In this document: in pieces, positions 1 through 8,745 of the stretch | Layout of the letters: every line of letters starts with the position of its first letter | Position numbering within the stretch: the stretch's first letter is position 1 | Assembly: GCA_905221605.1 (NCBI GenBank) | Contig: CAJNDS010001508.1 | Location: 1-15,975 of the forward strand | Direction of reading: 5' to 3' | DNA: 15,975 bases | Source of the DNA: Symbiodinium natans | Lineage: Eukaryota > Sar > Dinophyceae > Suessiales > Symbiodiniaceae | Notes under the pieces: generated by a model | The model's input: only the letters and a program-made list of their open reading frames with translations | Told to the model about the DNA's origin: nothing | Databases searched by the model: none | Position numbers and translations under genes: made by a program

Positions 1-619
1 GAAACAGAAGGAGAGAAGGGAAAAGGAAGTGAGAGAGGAGAGACAACAAGGAGGCCATTTTAATTTCCTGTGAGTTATCAAAAGGAATGCAATATTATGG
101 GAAGAGCAATGGAAAAAAAGAGTGGAAGAGAAATTAAGACAGGAGAGGGAGGTGCAAAAATAAGGCAAAGAGAAGATGGTGCCGTTTTCATCTCACCTCT
201 CGTTCTTATCTTCCTCTTCTCTGGTTCTTTTCCCTGTGAAATAAAAAAACAAAAGGAAGGACAATGAACATATAAAGGAACCCGTTTTCGTTTTCCGTTT
301 GGGCACAAGGAAAAAAAACAGAGGCGATAGGGCGAGAGGAGGGGTTTGCTGAAGCATGGGGAGGGTGTATGGGCAAGGGGCCAACTCCGCCCACTTCCCC
401 CCTCCATTGAAAGAGGAAAAGGAACAGGGCCTCCATTCCCCTCTTATTCTTCCTTTCTTGCGTTTTTGTCGTTTAGAAGGGAACAGGAGAAGAGGAGGGA
501 GAGAGAAGGAGAGAGGAGACATAAAAAGGGTTGCATTTTAATGGGAAGAGCAAAGAAAAGACCAGAAGAGAGATGATGGGAGAAGAGGGGGAGACAAAAC
601 AAGGCGCACAGAAAATGGG

Positions 620-1262
620 CAGATAAGAAGAGAGGAAAGGGAATGACCAAGTACAATGAGAGTTCTTCAATTTCCCTCCCTATCTCTTATGTTACTTTTC
701 CTTCTTGTGGGGTGTCCCTTTTTCTCTTGAAGATGCAGAAAACGATTGAAAAGGACACCCGTTCCATCGCCCATATGTAGGGAAAGAGAGAGAATCATGA
801 GCATCAGCTGGGCTTGCTGCCAATCCAACATGGGCGTCCCTTTTAATCGCATTCTGTGTCCTTTTTACTCGCTTGAAGATGCAGAAAACGATCCAAAAGC
901 ACATCTGTTGGAGGAAGAGAGAAGGAGAGAGGAGAGATACATAATTAATGGGAAGAGCAAGGAAGAGAATAGAAGACAGATGAATAGAGAAGATGGCGCT
1001 CTTCTTTATCTATTCTCTCTCCCTTGTTTCTCCCTTCCCTCTTTCTTTTCGAAATGAGAAAAACAAAAAGGAAGAACTATGAGAAGGAGAAGAGTAGGAA
1101 AGGAACAGAAGAGATAGGCCGAGAGGATGAATATGATGGAGTATTATGGAAAGGCTCACGCGCAAGGAGTCACCCTCTGCTTACCTTTTCACTGCTTTGT
1201 CATATGAGTTCCTTTCTTGTGTTTTATCAGTTAAAAGGAAGCGGAAGAAGAGAAGGGAAAGG
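620..1262 (+). repeat. Long direct repeat, copy 1
   Basis: This segment matches 1517-2158 closely over its length. Both copies begin with CAGATAAGAAGAGAGG and end with AGAAGAGAAGGGAAA. Differences are small indels: copy 1 has ~26 extra bases near 641-666 and an extra TTAAAAGGAAGCGGA-type segment after 1230, and it lacks ~37 bases that copy 2 carries near 1875-1912. No coding capacity is conserved between the copies, since the indels shift every frame. Confidence 0.85.
713..902 (+). repeat. Internal short repeat pair plus inverted repeat
   Basis: The core CTTGAAGATGCAGAAAACGA occurs at 726-745 and again at 872-891. Both lie in a longer similarity (713-757 against 857-902) that starts GTGTCC. 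The first copy is also bracketed by an inverted repeat: GGGTGTCC at 710-717 and GGACACCC at 753-760. The arrangement is repeated at about 1580-1770 in the second long copy. Confidence 0.75.
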
Positions 1263-1516
1263 GAAGTGAGAGAGGAAAGATAACAAGGATGCTATGTTTC
1301 CCGAAGCGTGCGGCAAGGAATAGAAGAGACAGGAAGCAAGGAGACGGAATCACAAAATAAGGCGCAAAGCTGTACATATCATCTCTCCCTTGTCTCTCCC
1401 TATTCCCTTTCGAACTAGAAAAAACCATTCTTGCTTTTCACAGATAGGTTCCCTCTCTCCTCTTCAGGAAATCCCCTTTCCCTTATGTTGCTTTTTGAAG
1501 CGAATAAGAAAAATAG

Positions 1517-2158
1517 CAGATAAGAAGAGAGGAAAGGGTCAATTTCCCTCCCTATCTCTTATGTTGCTTTTCCTTCTTGTGGGGTGTCCCTGTTTCTCTT
1601 GAAGACGCAGAAAACGATTGAAAAGGACACCCGTTCCATCGCCCATGTGTAGGGAAAGAGAGAGAATCATGAGCATCAGCTGGGCTTGCTGCCAATCCAA
1701 CATGGGCGTCCCTTTTAATCGCAGTCTGTGTCCTTTTTTCTCGCTTGAAGATGCAGAAAACGATCCAAAAGCACATCTGTTGGAGGAAGAGAGAAGGAGA
1801 GAGGAGAGATACCAAGGATTGCATAGTTAATGGGAAGAGCAAGGAAGAGAATAGAAGACAGATGAATAGAGAAGAGGGAGAGACAAAACAAGGCGCAGAG
1901 AAGATGGCACTCTTCTTTATCTATTCTCTCTCCCTTGTTTCTCCCTTCCCTCTTTCTTTTCGAAATGAGAAAACAAAAAGGAAGAACTATGAGAAGGAGA
2001 AGAGTAAGGAAAGGAACAGAAGAGATAGGCCGAGAGGATGAATATGATGGAGTATTATGGAAAGGCTCACGCGCAAGGAGTCACCCTCTGCTTACCTTTC
2101 CACTGCTTTATCATATGAGTTCCTTTCTTGTGTTTTATCAGCAGAAGAGAAGGGAAAA
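1517..2158 (+). repeat. Long direct repeat, copy 2
   Basis: Second copy of 620-1262. It is followed after about 15 bases by the first unit of the 55-bp satellite, so the satellite starts at the end of this copy. The 254-base gap between the copies (1263-1516) is the same type of purine-rich DNA. Confidence 0.85.
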
Positions 2159-2172
2159 GCAAAAATTGAGCC

Positions 2173-4212
2173 CAACATTTTAGGACCAGGGCTTGCGATC
2201 TGACTCTTTGGAGCAAAAATCGATTCCAAAATCTTAGGGACCAGGGCTTGCGATGTTACTCTTTGGAGAAAGAAATGAGCCCAAAATCTTAAAGACCGGG
2301 GCTTGCGATTTCACCTTTTGGAGCAAATACTGGGCCCAAAATCTTAGGGACCAGGGCTTGCAATTTGACTCCGTGGAGCACAAATCGACCCGAAATCTTA
2401 GGGACCAGGGCTTGCGATTTGACTCTGTGGAGCACAAATCGACCCCGAAAACTTAGGGACCAGGGCTTTCCATTTGACTCTTTGGAGCAAAAATCGACAC
2501 AAAAATCTAAGGGACCAGGGCTTGCAAAACCCACCCCCCAGTTTTCTTCTCCAAACACTCAAATCGCAAGCCCTGGTCCCTAAGATTTTGGGTTCATTTT
2601 TTGCTCCAAAGAGTGACATCGCAAGCCCTTGTCCCTAAGATTTTGGGCCCAGTTTTTGGTTCAAAGAGTCAAATCGCAAGCCCTGGCCCCTCAGATTTTG
2701 GGTTCAATTTTTGCTCCAAAGAGTCAAACGGAGCAAAAACTGAACCCAAAATCTTAGGGACCAGGGCTTGCGATTTGACTCTTCGGAGCAAAAACTGGGC
2801 CCAAGATCTTAGGGACCAGGGCTTGCGATGTCACTCTTTGGAGCAACAATGAATGCAAAATCTTAGGGACCAGGGCCTGCGATTTGACTCTTTGGAGCAA
2901 AAATTGAACCCAAAATCTTAGGGACCAGGGCTTGCGATTTGACTCTTTGGAGCAAAACTGGGCCCAAGATCTTAGGGGCCAGGGCTTGCGATGTCACTCT
3001 TTGGAGCAAAAAATGAACCCAAAATCTCAGGGACCAGGGCTTGCGATTTGACTCTTTGGAGCAAAAACTTGGCCCCAAATCTTAGGGACCAGGGCTTGCG
3101 ATGTCACTGTTTGGAGCAAAAAACGAACCCAAAATCTTAAGGACCAGGGCTTGCGATGTCACTCTTTGGAGCAAAAATTGAACCCAAAATCTTAGGGACC
3201 AGGACTTGCGATGTCACTCTTTGGAGCAAAAACTGGGCCCCAAATCTTAGGGAGCAGGGTTTGCGATTTGACTCTTTGGAGCAAAAACTGGGCCCCAAAT
3301 CTTAGGGACCAGGGCTCGCGGTTTGACTCTTTGGAGCAAAAACTGGGCCCCAAATCTTAGGGACCAGGGCTTGCGATGTCACTCTTTGGAGCAAAAATTG
3401 AACCCAAAATCTTAGGGACCAGGACTTGCGATGTCACTTTTGGAGCAAAAACTGGGCCCCCAATCTTAGGGACCAGAGCTTGCGATGTCACTCTTTGGAG
3501 CAAAAATTGAACCCAAAATCTTAGGGACCAGGGCTTGCGATTTGACTCTTCGGAGCAAAACCTGGGCCCCAAATCTTAGGGACCAGGGCTTGCGATGTTA
3601 CTCTTTGGAGCAAAGATTGAACCCAAAATCTTAGGGACCAGGGCTTGCGATTTGACCCTTTGGAGCAAAAACTGGGCCCAAAATCTTAGGGACCAGGGCT
3701 TGCGATTTGACTCTTTGGAGCAACTGGGCCCAAGATCTTAGGGACCAGGGCTTGCGATGTCACTCTTTTGGGCAAGAAATGAGCCCAAAATCTTCGGGAG
3801 CAGGGCTTGCGATTTGACCCTTTGGAGCAAAAACTGTGCCCCAAATCTTAGGGACCAGGGCTTGCGGTTTGACTCTGTGGAGCAAAAATTGAACCCGAAA
3901 TCTTCGGGACCAGGGCTTGCGATTTGACTCTTCGGAGCAAGAAATGAGCCCAACATCTTAAGGACCAGGGCTTGCTTTGGAGCAAAAAACTGAGTCCAAA
4001 ATCTTAGGGACCAGGGCTTGCGATTTGTCTCTTTGGAGCAAAAACTGGGCCCCAAATAATAGGGACCAGGGCTTGCGATGTTACTCTTTGGGGCAAGAAA
4101 TGAGCCCAAAATCTTAGGGACCAGGGCTTGCGATGTTACTCTTTGGGGCAAGAAATGAGCTCAAAATCTTAGGGACCAGGGCTTGCGATGTCACTTTTGG
4201 AGCAAAAACTGT
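2173..4212 (+). repeat. Tandem satellite, ~55-bp unit, about 37 copies
   Basis: The unit reads roughly TTAGGGACCAGGGCTTGCGA, then TTTGACTCTTTGGAGCAAAA, then an A-rich spacer with GGGCCCAAAATC. Length varies by a few bases per unit. Two alternating positions define subtypes: GATTTGACTC against GATGTCACTC, and TGGGCCC against TGAACCC. Several hundred bases of open frame on the minus strand arise only because the unit is near a multiple of three. This is non-coding satellite DNA. The final unit stops abruptly where the next repeat type begins. Confidence 0.92.
2549..2729 (-). repeat. Inverted block inside the 55-bp satellite
   Basis: About three units read in reverse orientation here (CGCAAGCCCTGGTCCCTAAG is the complement of the normal core). 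The left junction holds a unique C-rich stretch (about 2529-2548). The right junction, at 2729/2730, passes directly from AGTCAAAC to GGAGCAAAAACTG in forward orientation. Confidence 0.88.
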
Positions 4213-4580
4213 GCCCTAGTATTGGGGGGAGGAGGGCTCGTGATTTAGTATTGGGAGGAGGCCCGGGCTCGTAAATTAGTATTGGGGGGAGGCCCGGGCT
4301 CGTGATTTAGTATTGCGGGAGGCCCGGGCTCGTGATTTAGGATTGGGGGGAGGCCCGGGCTCGTGATTTAGTATTGGGGGGAGGCCCGGCCTCGTAATTT
4401 GGAGGCCCGGGCTCGTGATTTAGCCCGGGCTCGTGATTTTGTATTGGGGGGAGGCCCGGGCTCGTGATTTAGTATTGCGGGAAGGCCCGGGCTCGTAATT
4501 TAGTATTGGGGGGAGGCCCGGGCTCGTGATTTAGTATTGGGGGGAGGCCCGGGCTCGTGGTTTAGTATTGGGGGGAGGAG
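4213..4580 (+). repeat. Tandem GC-rich satellite, ~31-bp unit
   Basis: About twelve units of TAGTATTGGGGGGAGGCCCG followed by GGCTCGTGATT. Units near 4395-4440 are truncated and one reads CGGCCTCGT instead of CGGGCTCGT. The first unit follows the 55-bp satellite after GTGCCC with no unique sequence between them. No coding potential. Confidence 0.9.
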
Positions 4581-5390
4581 GATGCCCCAGCCCCCACCGC
4601 CCATTTGGAAATAAATGAATTACTTGAATTAATTGAATTAATTGAATTAATTCAACTAATTCAATTAATTCATTTATTTCCAAAGGGGAGGTGGAATTAA
4701 TTGAATTAATTGAATTAATTCAATTATTTCAATTAATTCAATTAATTCATTTATTTCCAAATGGGGGGGATTCCCCAGCCCCCACCCCCCCCCCCTTTGT
4801 AAATGAATTAATTGAATTAATTGAATTAATTGAATTAATTGAATTAATTGAATTAATTGAATTAATTGAATTAATTGAATTAATTGAATTAATTGAATTT
4901 CAATTAATTCAATTAATTCATTTATTTCCAAAGGGGAGGTGGAATTACTTGAATTAATTGAATTAATTCAATTATTTCAATTAATTCAATTAATTCAATT
5001 AATTCAATTAATTCATTTATTTCCAAAGGGGGTGGAGGGGTGGGGGCTGGGGAATCCCCCCATTTGGAAATAATTGAATTAATTGAATTAATTGAATTAA
5101 TTGAATTAATTGAATTAATTGAAGTAATTGAATTAATTGAATTAATTGAATCAATTCAATTAATTCAATTAATTCAATTAATTCCACCCCCCCCTTTGGA
5201 AATAAATAAATTAATTGAATTAATTGAATTAATTCAATTAATTCAATTAATTCAATTAATTCAATTAATTCAATTAATTCAATTAATTCAATTAATTCAT
5301 TTATTTCCAAAGGGGGGGGGGTGGGGGCTGGGGAATCCCCCCCATTTGGAAATGAATGAACTAATTGAACGAAATCATTTAAACTATCGC
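4581..5390. repeat. Palindromic AATT-rich modules, left block
   Basis: The block is built from the 9-bp unit GAATTAATT and its complement AATTAATTC. Each module starts with TTTGGAAATAAATGAATT, runs through GAATTAATT units, switches orientation, and ends with AATTCATTTATTTCCAAA. Each module is therefore one large palindrome. One module spans 4604-4684. Modules are separated by GGAGGTGG or by longer G/C tracts containing GGGGATTCCCC-like palindromes (4766-4797, 5028-5061, 5312-5344). Long frames reading LIELIELIQL are by-products of the 9-bp period and not genes. Confidence 0.92.
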
Positions 5391-6090
5391 GGCTCGATTT
5401 GGCCAAATTTTGCCGGGCAGCCTGCGGGCAAAATTTGGCCAAATCGGGCTGCTCTTCGTATGCCATGAGAAATGCGCGGCTCGATTTGGCCAAATTTTGC
5501 CCGGAGGCTGCCCGGCAAAATTTGGCCAAATCGAGCCGCGCGTTTCTCAGCGCGTACGACGAGCAGCCCGATTTGGCCAAATTTTGCCCGCAGACTTCCC
5601 GGCAAAATTTGGCCAAATCGAGCCGCGATAGTTTAAATAATTTCGGGCCTCCAGAAAGGCGCGGCTCGATTTGGCCAGATTTTGCCGGGCAGTCTGCGGG
5701 CAAAATTTGGCCAAATCGGGCTGCTCGTCGAACGAGATGAGAAATGCGCGGCTCGATTTGGCCAAATTTTGCCGGGCAGCCTCCGGGCAAAATTTGGCCA
5801 AATCGAGCCGCGCCTTTCTGAAGGCCCGACATTTTTAAACTATCGCGGCTCGATTTGGCCAAATTTTGCCGGGCAGCTTCCGGGCAAAATTTGGCCAAAT
5901 CGGGCTGCCCTTCGTATGCGATGAGAAATGCGTGGCTCGATTTGGCTAAATTTTGCCCGGAGGCTGCCCGGCAAAATTTGGCCAAATCGAGCCGCGATAG
6001 TTTAAATAATTTCGGGCCTCCAGAAAGGCGCGGCTCGATTTGGCCAAATTTTGCCGGGCAGCCTCCGGGCAAAATTGGCCAAATCGAGCT
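5391..6090. repeat. Array of eight 60-bp palindromes at fixed spacing
   Basis: Units lie at 5391-5450, 5478-5537, 5565-5624, 5663-5722, 5750-5809, 5847-5906, 5934-5993 and 6032-6090 (the last is 59 bp). Each has arms GGCTCGATTTGGCCAAATTT and TGCC against their complement, around a ~10-base loop such as GGGCAGCCTGCG. Spacers are only of two kinds. One is 27 bp (after units 1, 2, 4 and 6). The other is 37-38 bp (after units 3, 5 and 7), containing TAGTTTAAATAATTTCGGGC. Each kind occurs in both orientations, so the array is palindromic at a second level. The open frames across it (QNLAKSS, ARFGQILP on either strand) follow from this symmetry. Confidence 0.93.
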
Positions 6091-6790
6091 GGGGGGGTGG
6101 GGTCTGGGGAATCCCCCCCATTTGGAAATAAATAAATTAATTGAATTAATTGAATTAATTGAATTAATTGAATTAATTGAATTAATTCAATTAATTAAAT
6201 TAATTCAATTAATTCCACCCCCCCTTTGGAAATAAATGAATGAATTGAATTAATTGAATTAATTGAATTAATTCAATTATTTCAATTAATTCAATTAATT
6301 CATTTATTTCCAAAGGGGGGGGAGGGGTGGGGGCTGGGGAATCCCCCCCATTTGGAAATAAATGAATTAATTGAATTAATTGAATTAATCGAAATAATTC
6401 AACTAATTCAATTAATTCAATTATTCATTTATTTCCAAAGGGGAGGTGGAATTAATTGAATTAATTGAATTAATTCCAATTAATTCAATTAATTCAATTA
6501 ATTCAATTAATTCAATTAATTCAATTAATTCATTTATTTCCAAAGGGGAGGTGGAATTAATTGAATTAATTGAATTAATTCCAATTAATTCAATTAATTC
6601 AATTAATTCAAGTAATTCAATTAATTCAATTAATTCATTTATTTCCAAAGGGGGGGTTCAATTAATTCAATTAATTCAATTAATTCAATTAATTCAATTA
6701 ATTCAACTAATTCAATTAATTCCACCCCCCCTTTGGAAATATATTAATTAATTGAATTAATTGATTAAATTCATTAAATTCCAGGGGGAA
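6091..6790. repeat. Palindromic AATT-rich modules, right block
   Basis: This block continues the repeat type of 4581-5390: GAATTAATT/AATTAATTC units, TTTGGAAATAAAT starts and ATTTATTTCCAAA ends, with G-rich dividers at 6091-6119 and 6315-6349. The last modules degrade into AAATTCATTAAATTCC near 6765-6782. It is non-coding. Confidence 0.92.
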
Positions 6791-7098
6791 AGTGGAAATT
6801 AAGGAATTTAATGAATTAAATTCTGTCTGTGCAACCCTACAGGACCTAAAATAGGGTCTATTTGGAACATGGCTCTTGTGAATAAGTATACGTTTTGGGG
6901 CCTGTTTTCCTCTTGTAAATACGATTCCCAGCTTCCAAATAACCCTATTTAAGCTGCCACCCCCCCCCCCCCCCCGCCCCTCCCCAACCCCACCCCCACC
7001 CACCCAACCACCCCCACCCACCCATCCCCCCTCCCTCGAAGGTTTCGGCGTTACGGTTTGAACTGATTCTTGTTCTTCGGGGCGGGCAGAGGACCTTA
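6791..7098. other. Transition region, no gene seen
   Basis: Apart from the inverted-repeat element, this holds a long C-rich, low-complexity tract (6958-7035, with a 17-base poly-C) and about 60 bases of unique sequence before the first telomeric array. No exon is supported. Confidence 0.7.
6848..6950. mobile_element. Possible small inverted-repeat (MITE-like) element
   Basis: The end sequences AAATAGGGTCTATTTGGAA (6849-6867) and TTCCAAATAACCCTATTT (6933-6950) are reverse complements apart from one indel. They enclose about 65 bases of unique sequence without an ORF. The ~100-base size and terminal inverted repeats fit a miniature inverted-repeat element or a simple hairpin. I found no clear target-site duplication. 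Confidence 0.4.
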
Positions 7099-7165
7099 AA
7101 ACCCTAAACCCTAAACCCTAAACCCTACACCCTACACCCTACACCCTAAACCCTAAACCCTTAAA
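7099..7165 (-). repeat. Interstitial telomeric array (CCCTAAA)
   Basis: About nine heptamers, including three consecutive CCCTACA variants. It precedes the first exon-like segment at 7178. Confidence 0.9.
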
Positions 7166-7177
7166 CTCCACGGGGAG

Positions 7178-7252
7178 GTCAACTTCGGAGCGCCCATGGT
7201 GCAGCTGCCATTCAAGTGTCATGCCCTGGGGCAGGCGCCAGCCAAGGGCCAG
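7178..7252 (+). CDS. Exon-like segment 1, protein unknown
   Basis: A GC-rich, non-repetitive segment between a CCCTAAA array on the left and poly-T/poly-G plus TTTAGGG arrays on the right. The frame reads VNFGAPMVQLPFKCHALGQ and on to AKGQ. A possible acceptor is GGGGAG at 7177. A donor AA/GTGTCA could end it at 7215; otherwise it reads open to about 7252, where no GT follows. Borders are uncertain and no domain is recognised. Confidence 0.35.
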
Positions 7253-7260
7253 ATTCCCTC

Positions 7261-7452
7261 TTTTTTTTTTTTTTTGGGGGGGGGGGGGGTAGGTTTAGGG
7301 TTTAAGGGTGACGGGTTTTATGTTTAGGTTTAGGGTTTCAGGGTTTAAGGGTTTAGGGTTTAGGGTTTTAGGGTTTTAGGGTTTAGGGTTTAGGGTTTAG
7401 GGGTTAGGGGTTAGGGGTTAGGGGTTAGGGTTTAGGGTTTAGGGTTCGGGTT
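7261..7452 (+). repeat. Poly-T/poly-G tract and TTTAGGG array
   Basis: A run of T followed by a run of G (7261-7290) leads into about twenty degenerate TTTAGGG units, including four GGGGTTA variants near 7399-7426. Confidence 0.9.
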
Positions 7453-7843
7453 TAGAGCACGGCTTTTGTGGCGCTTCTATAGGGTTTCGGATCCCGCGCT
7501 TGGGGATGAGAGAGGGTTGAGGATCAAGGAGGGAGGGCTGAGTCAGGGTTTCGGTTCGGCCCACGAAAGCCGAGCAGCACTTCAACACTTAGAAATTCAG
7601 CTTCGGTTCCCACCCCTCGACCCCCCCTCCCCCCCCCAAACCCCCACCCCCCACCCCCCCCCCCCACCCAACTTCCAGAAGTCCTTTGATCCTGCAATAA
7701 GGCCAAAACCTGCAAAGCCCCCACATGCGGAAACAGCCTCAGGGGCGTAAGACGCCCGGAAGATTCTACCAGTATCTCACTTCCCCTCAACCCGAAACCT
7801 GAAACCCTAAACCCATCGAGCCCCTTTGAGCCTTCATTGCAAG
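7453..7843. other. Putative intron sequence, no exon supported
   Basis: Mixed sequence with a C/A-rich low-complexity tract (7620-7672) and scattered CCCTAAA-like words near 7790-7815. The frames open here are driven by the proline-rich C tract. I see no convincing exon. Confidence 0.5.
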
Positions 7844-7947
7844 CACTTTGGGTTGCTTCTTGTGCATCGAGGGAGCGAGATTTCAGCAAAGTTCGTGGCA
7901 TTTTCTGCCCGAAGAAGCGCCCTGAACCTACACCCTCAATTCCGCTG
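7844..7947 (+). CDS. Exon-like segment, protein unknown
   Basis: Open frame HFGLLLVHRGSEISAKFVAF and beyond, following a possible acceptor TTGCAAG. It is preceded by CCCTAAA words and followed by TTTAGGG-like words, as the other exon candidates are. Possible donors are TTC/GTGGCA (end 7894, which keeps phase with the next exon) and CTG/GTGTAG (end 7947). It is one of the weaker candidates. Confidence 0.3.
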
Positions 7948-8098
7948 GTGTAGGGCTTCGGGGCTTAGGACTTAGACAGGCTTCGCATAGAAGCGGCTTA
8001 GGGTTGCCATACTTTCTTGAAGAGGCCTTGGGGAACAGGCCCACGGGAAGGTATCCACAATCCTCCACTAATGGCACGATGCTGGCCCTTGCATGCAG

Positions 8099-8205
8099 CA
8101 GGCGCCAGCGCTGGATGCGGTGAATGGGCATGCCACGCCGGCTGCTTCTTTGATGGCCCTTCCGTTCGGGGTTGGGGGTTTTATGACCGGCATGCTGCTG
8201 CCCAG
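8099..8205 (+). CDS. Putative exon, Ala/Met/Gly-rich segment
   Basis: Acceptor TGCATGCAG and donor CCCAG/GTGTTC bound a 107-base segment reading QAPALDAVNGHATPAASLMA then LPFGVGGFMTGMLLP. The tail is hydrophobic and glycine-rich and could be a membrane-associated or packing helix, but it is too short to call. It ends in phase 2 and joins 8287 in frame across an 81-base intron. An overlapping frame (CEWACHAGCFF) is also open but does not use these splice sites. Confidence 0.5.
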
Positions 8206-8286
8206 GTGTTCAAGTCAAGATGGCAAAGGACACCCGGGACCCTGAACCCATCGAAGCCCCAAACCCGAAACCCTGACTGAAAGCAG

Positions 8287-8337
8287 CAGTGCCGTGCCAG
8301 CGTGGACCTTGCGCCAGGCTACCCCCAGTGACGGCAA
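8287..8337 (+). CDS. Putative exon, continues 8099-8205
   Basis: The acceptor CTGACTGAAAGCAG contains a good branch-point-like CTGAC. The donor is GGCAA/GTATGAGG. After the shared codon the frame reads SAVPAWTLRQATPSDG. The phase matches the preceding exon exactly. The next in-phase exon was not identified; about 500 bases of repeat-rich sequence lie before 8851. Confidence 0.5.
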
Positions 8338-8592
8338 GTATGAGGCGCGCGCGCAACACGACTCGAAGTCCTAGGTTTCAGAACCCAGGTATCCAAGGCT
8401 GAGCCAGAACCCCGACCCAAAACCCTAAGCCCTGAACCCTAAACCTTAAAACCTTAAACCCAAGCCCTATTGTGAGTGTTGCGACCTAAGCCAGACAACC
8501 ATCAAGGGTCGGCAAAAGTCGCAACGAAACAAGGCGTAAAGACACTTTTGGGCGTCTCTGTTTAGGGCATATCGTATATGTCCTAATCCCTA
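8338..8592. other. Mostly intronic, one unresolved small segment
   Basis: CCCTAAA-type words occupy 8405-8465. The segment 8462-8536 is open (PYCECCDLSQTTIKGRQ) and ends at TAA. It contains a C-x-C-C cluster but has no good acceptor, so I do not call it an exon. Confidence 0.4.
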
Positions 8593-8702
8593 AGCTCTAA
8601 ACTCTAAACTCTAAACTCTAGACTCTAAACCCTAAACTCTAAGCTCCAAACTCCAGACTCTAGACTCCAAGCTCTACACTCTAAACTCTTAAACTCTAAA
8701 CT
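8593..8702 (-). repeat. Variant array CTCTAAA/CTCTAGA
   Basis: About fifteen heptamers in which the canonical CCCTAAA is mostly replaced by CTCTAAA, with CTCTAGA, CTCCAAA and CTCTACA variants. The shared transition and the mixing suggest local amplification of a mutated heptamer. Confidence 0.88.
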
Positions 8703-8745
8703 GCAACCCCTTTTGGTGCTGGGGCCTAAGAAGGGTCTAGGAACC

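Larger units (their letters stand above)
1..2172. repeat. Purine-rich low-complexity region, no supported gene
   Basis: The strand shown is very rich in A and G (GAGAGGAGA, GAAGGAGA and AGAAGAGA tracts), broken by C/T-rich patches. Short ORFs exist on both strands, but they reflect the purine/pyrimidine bias and none has a recognisable domain. Fragments recur inside the region: the opening ~60 bases resemble 1243-1300, and most of 620-1262 recurs at 1517-2158. I see no exon, RNA gene or transposase. The block looks like diverged segmental repeats. Confidence 0.7.

Noticed and set aside
70-2183. Many 60-110-codon ORFs in the first 2.2 kb
   Set aside because: Purine/pyrimidine bias gives open frames on both strands; the duplicated copies do not preserve any frame.
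3738-4151. 137-codon minus-strand frame in the 55-bp satellite
   Set aside because: Repeated ALVPKILG-type peptide reflects the satellite unit; length changes of single units break the frame elsewhere.
5017-6072. 351-codon minus-strand open frame (LAKFCP/QNLAKSS and LIELIEL repeats)
   Set aside because: It runs through two unrelated repeat families, is matched by open frames on the opposite strand over the same palindromes, and its peptide repeats simply follow the DNA period.
5391-6090. CRISPR-like array
   Set aside because: Repeats are 60-bp palindromes, the spacers repeat and occur inverted, and the context is eukaryotic.
4674-6751. Several LIELIELIQL frames
   Set aside because: The 9-bp AATT-rich unit is a multiple of three and has no stop in some frames, so long frames are expected without coding.
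7466-7901. Pro-rich and antisense Gly-rich ORFs
   Set aside because: Both come from the C/A-rich homopolymer tract at 7620-7672.
8462-8536. Possible exon with a C-x-C-C cluster (PYCECCDLSQTTIKGRQ)
   Set aside because: No usable acceptor in front and no phase match; kept only as a note.
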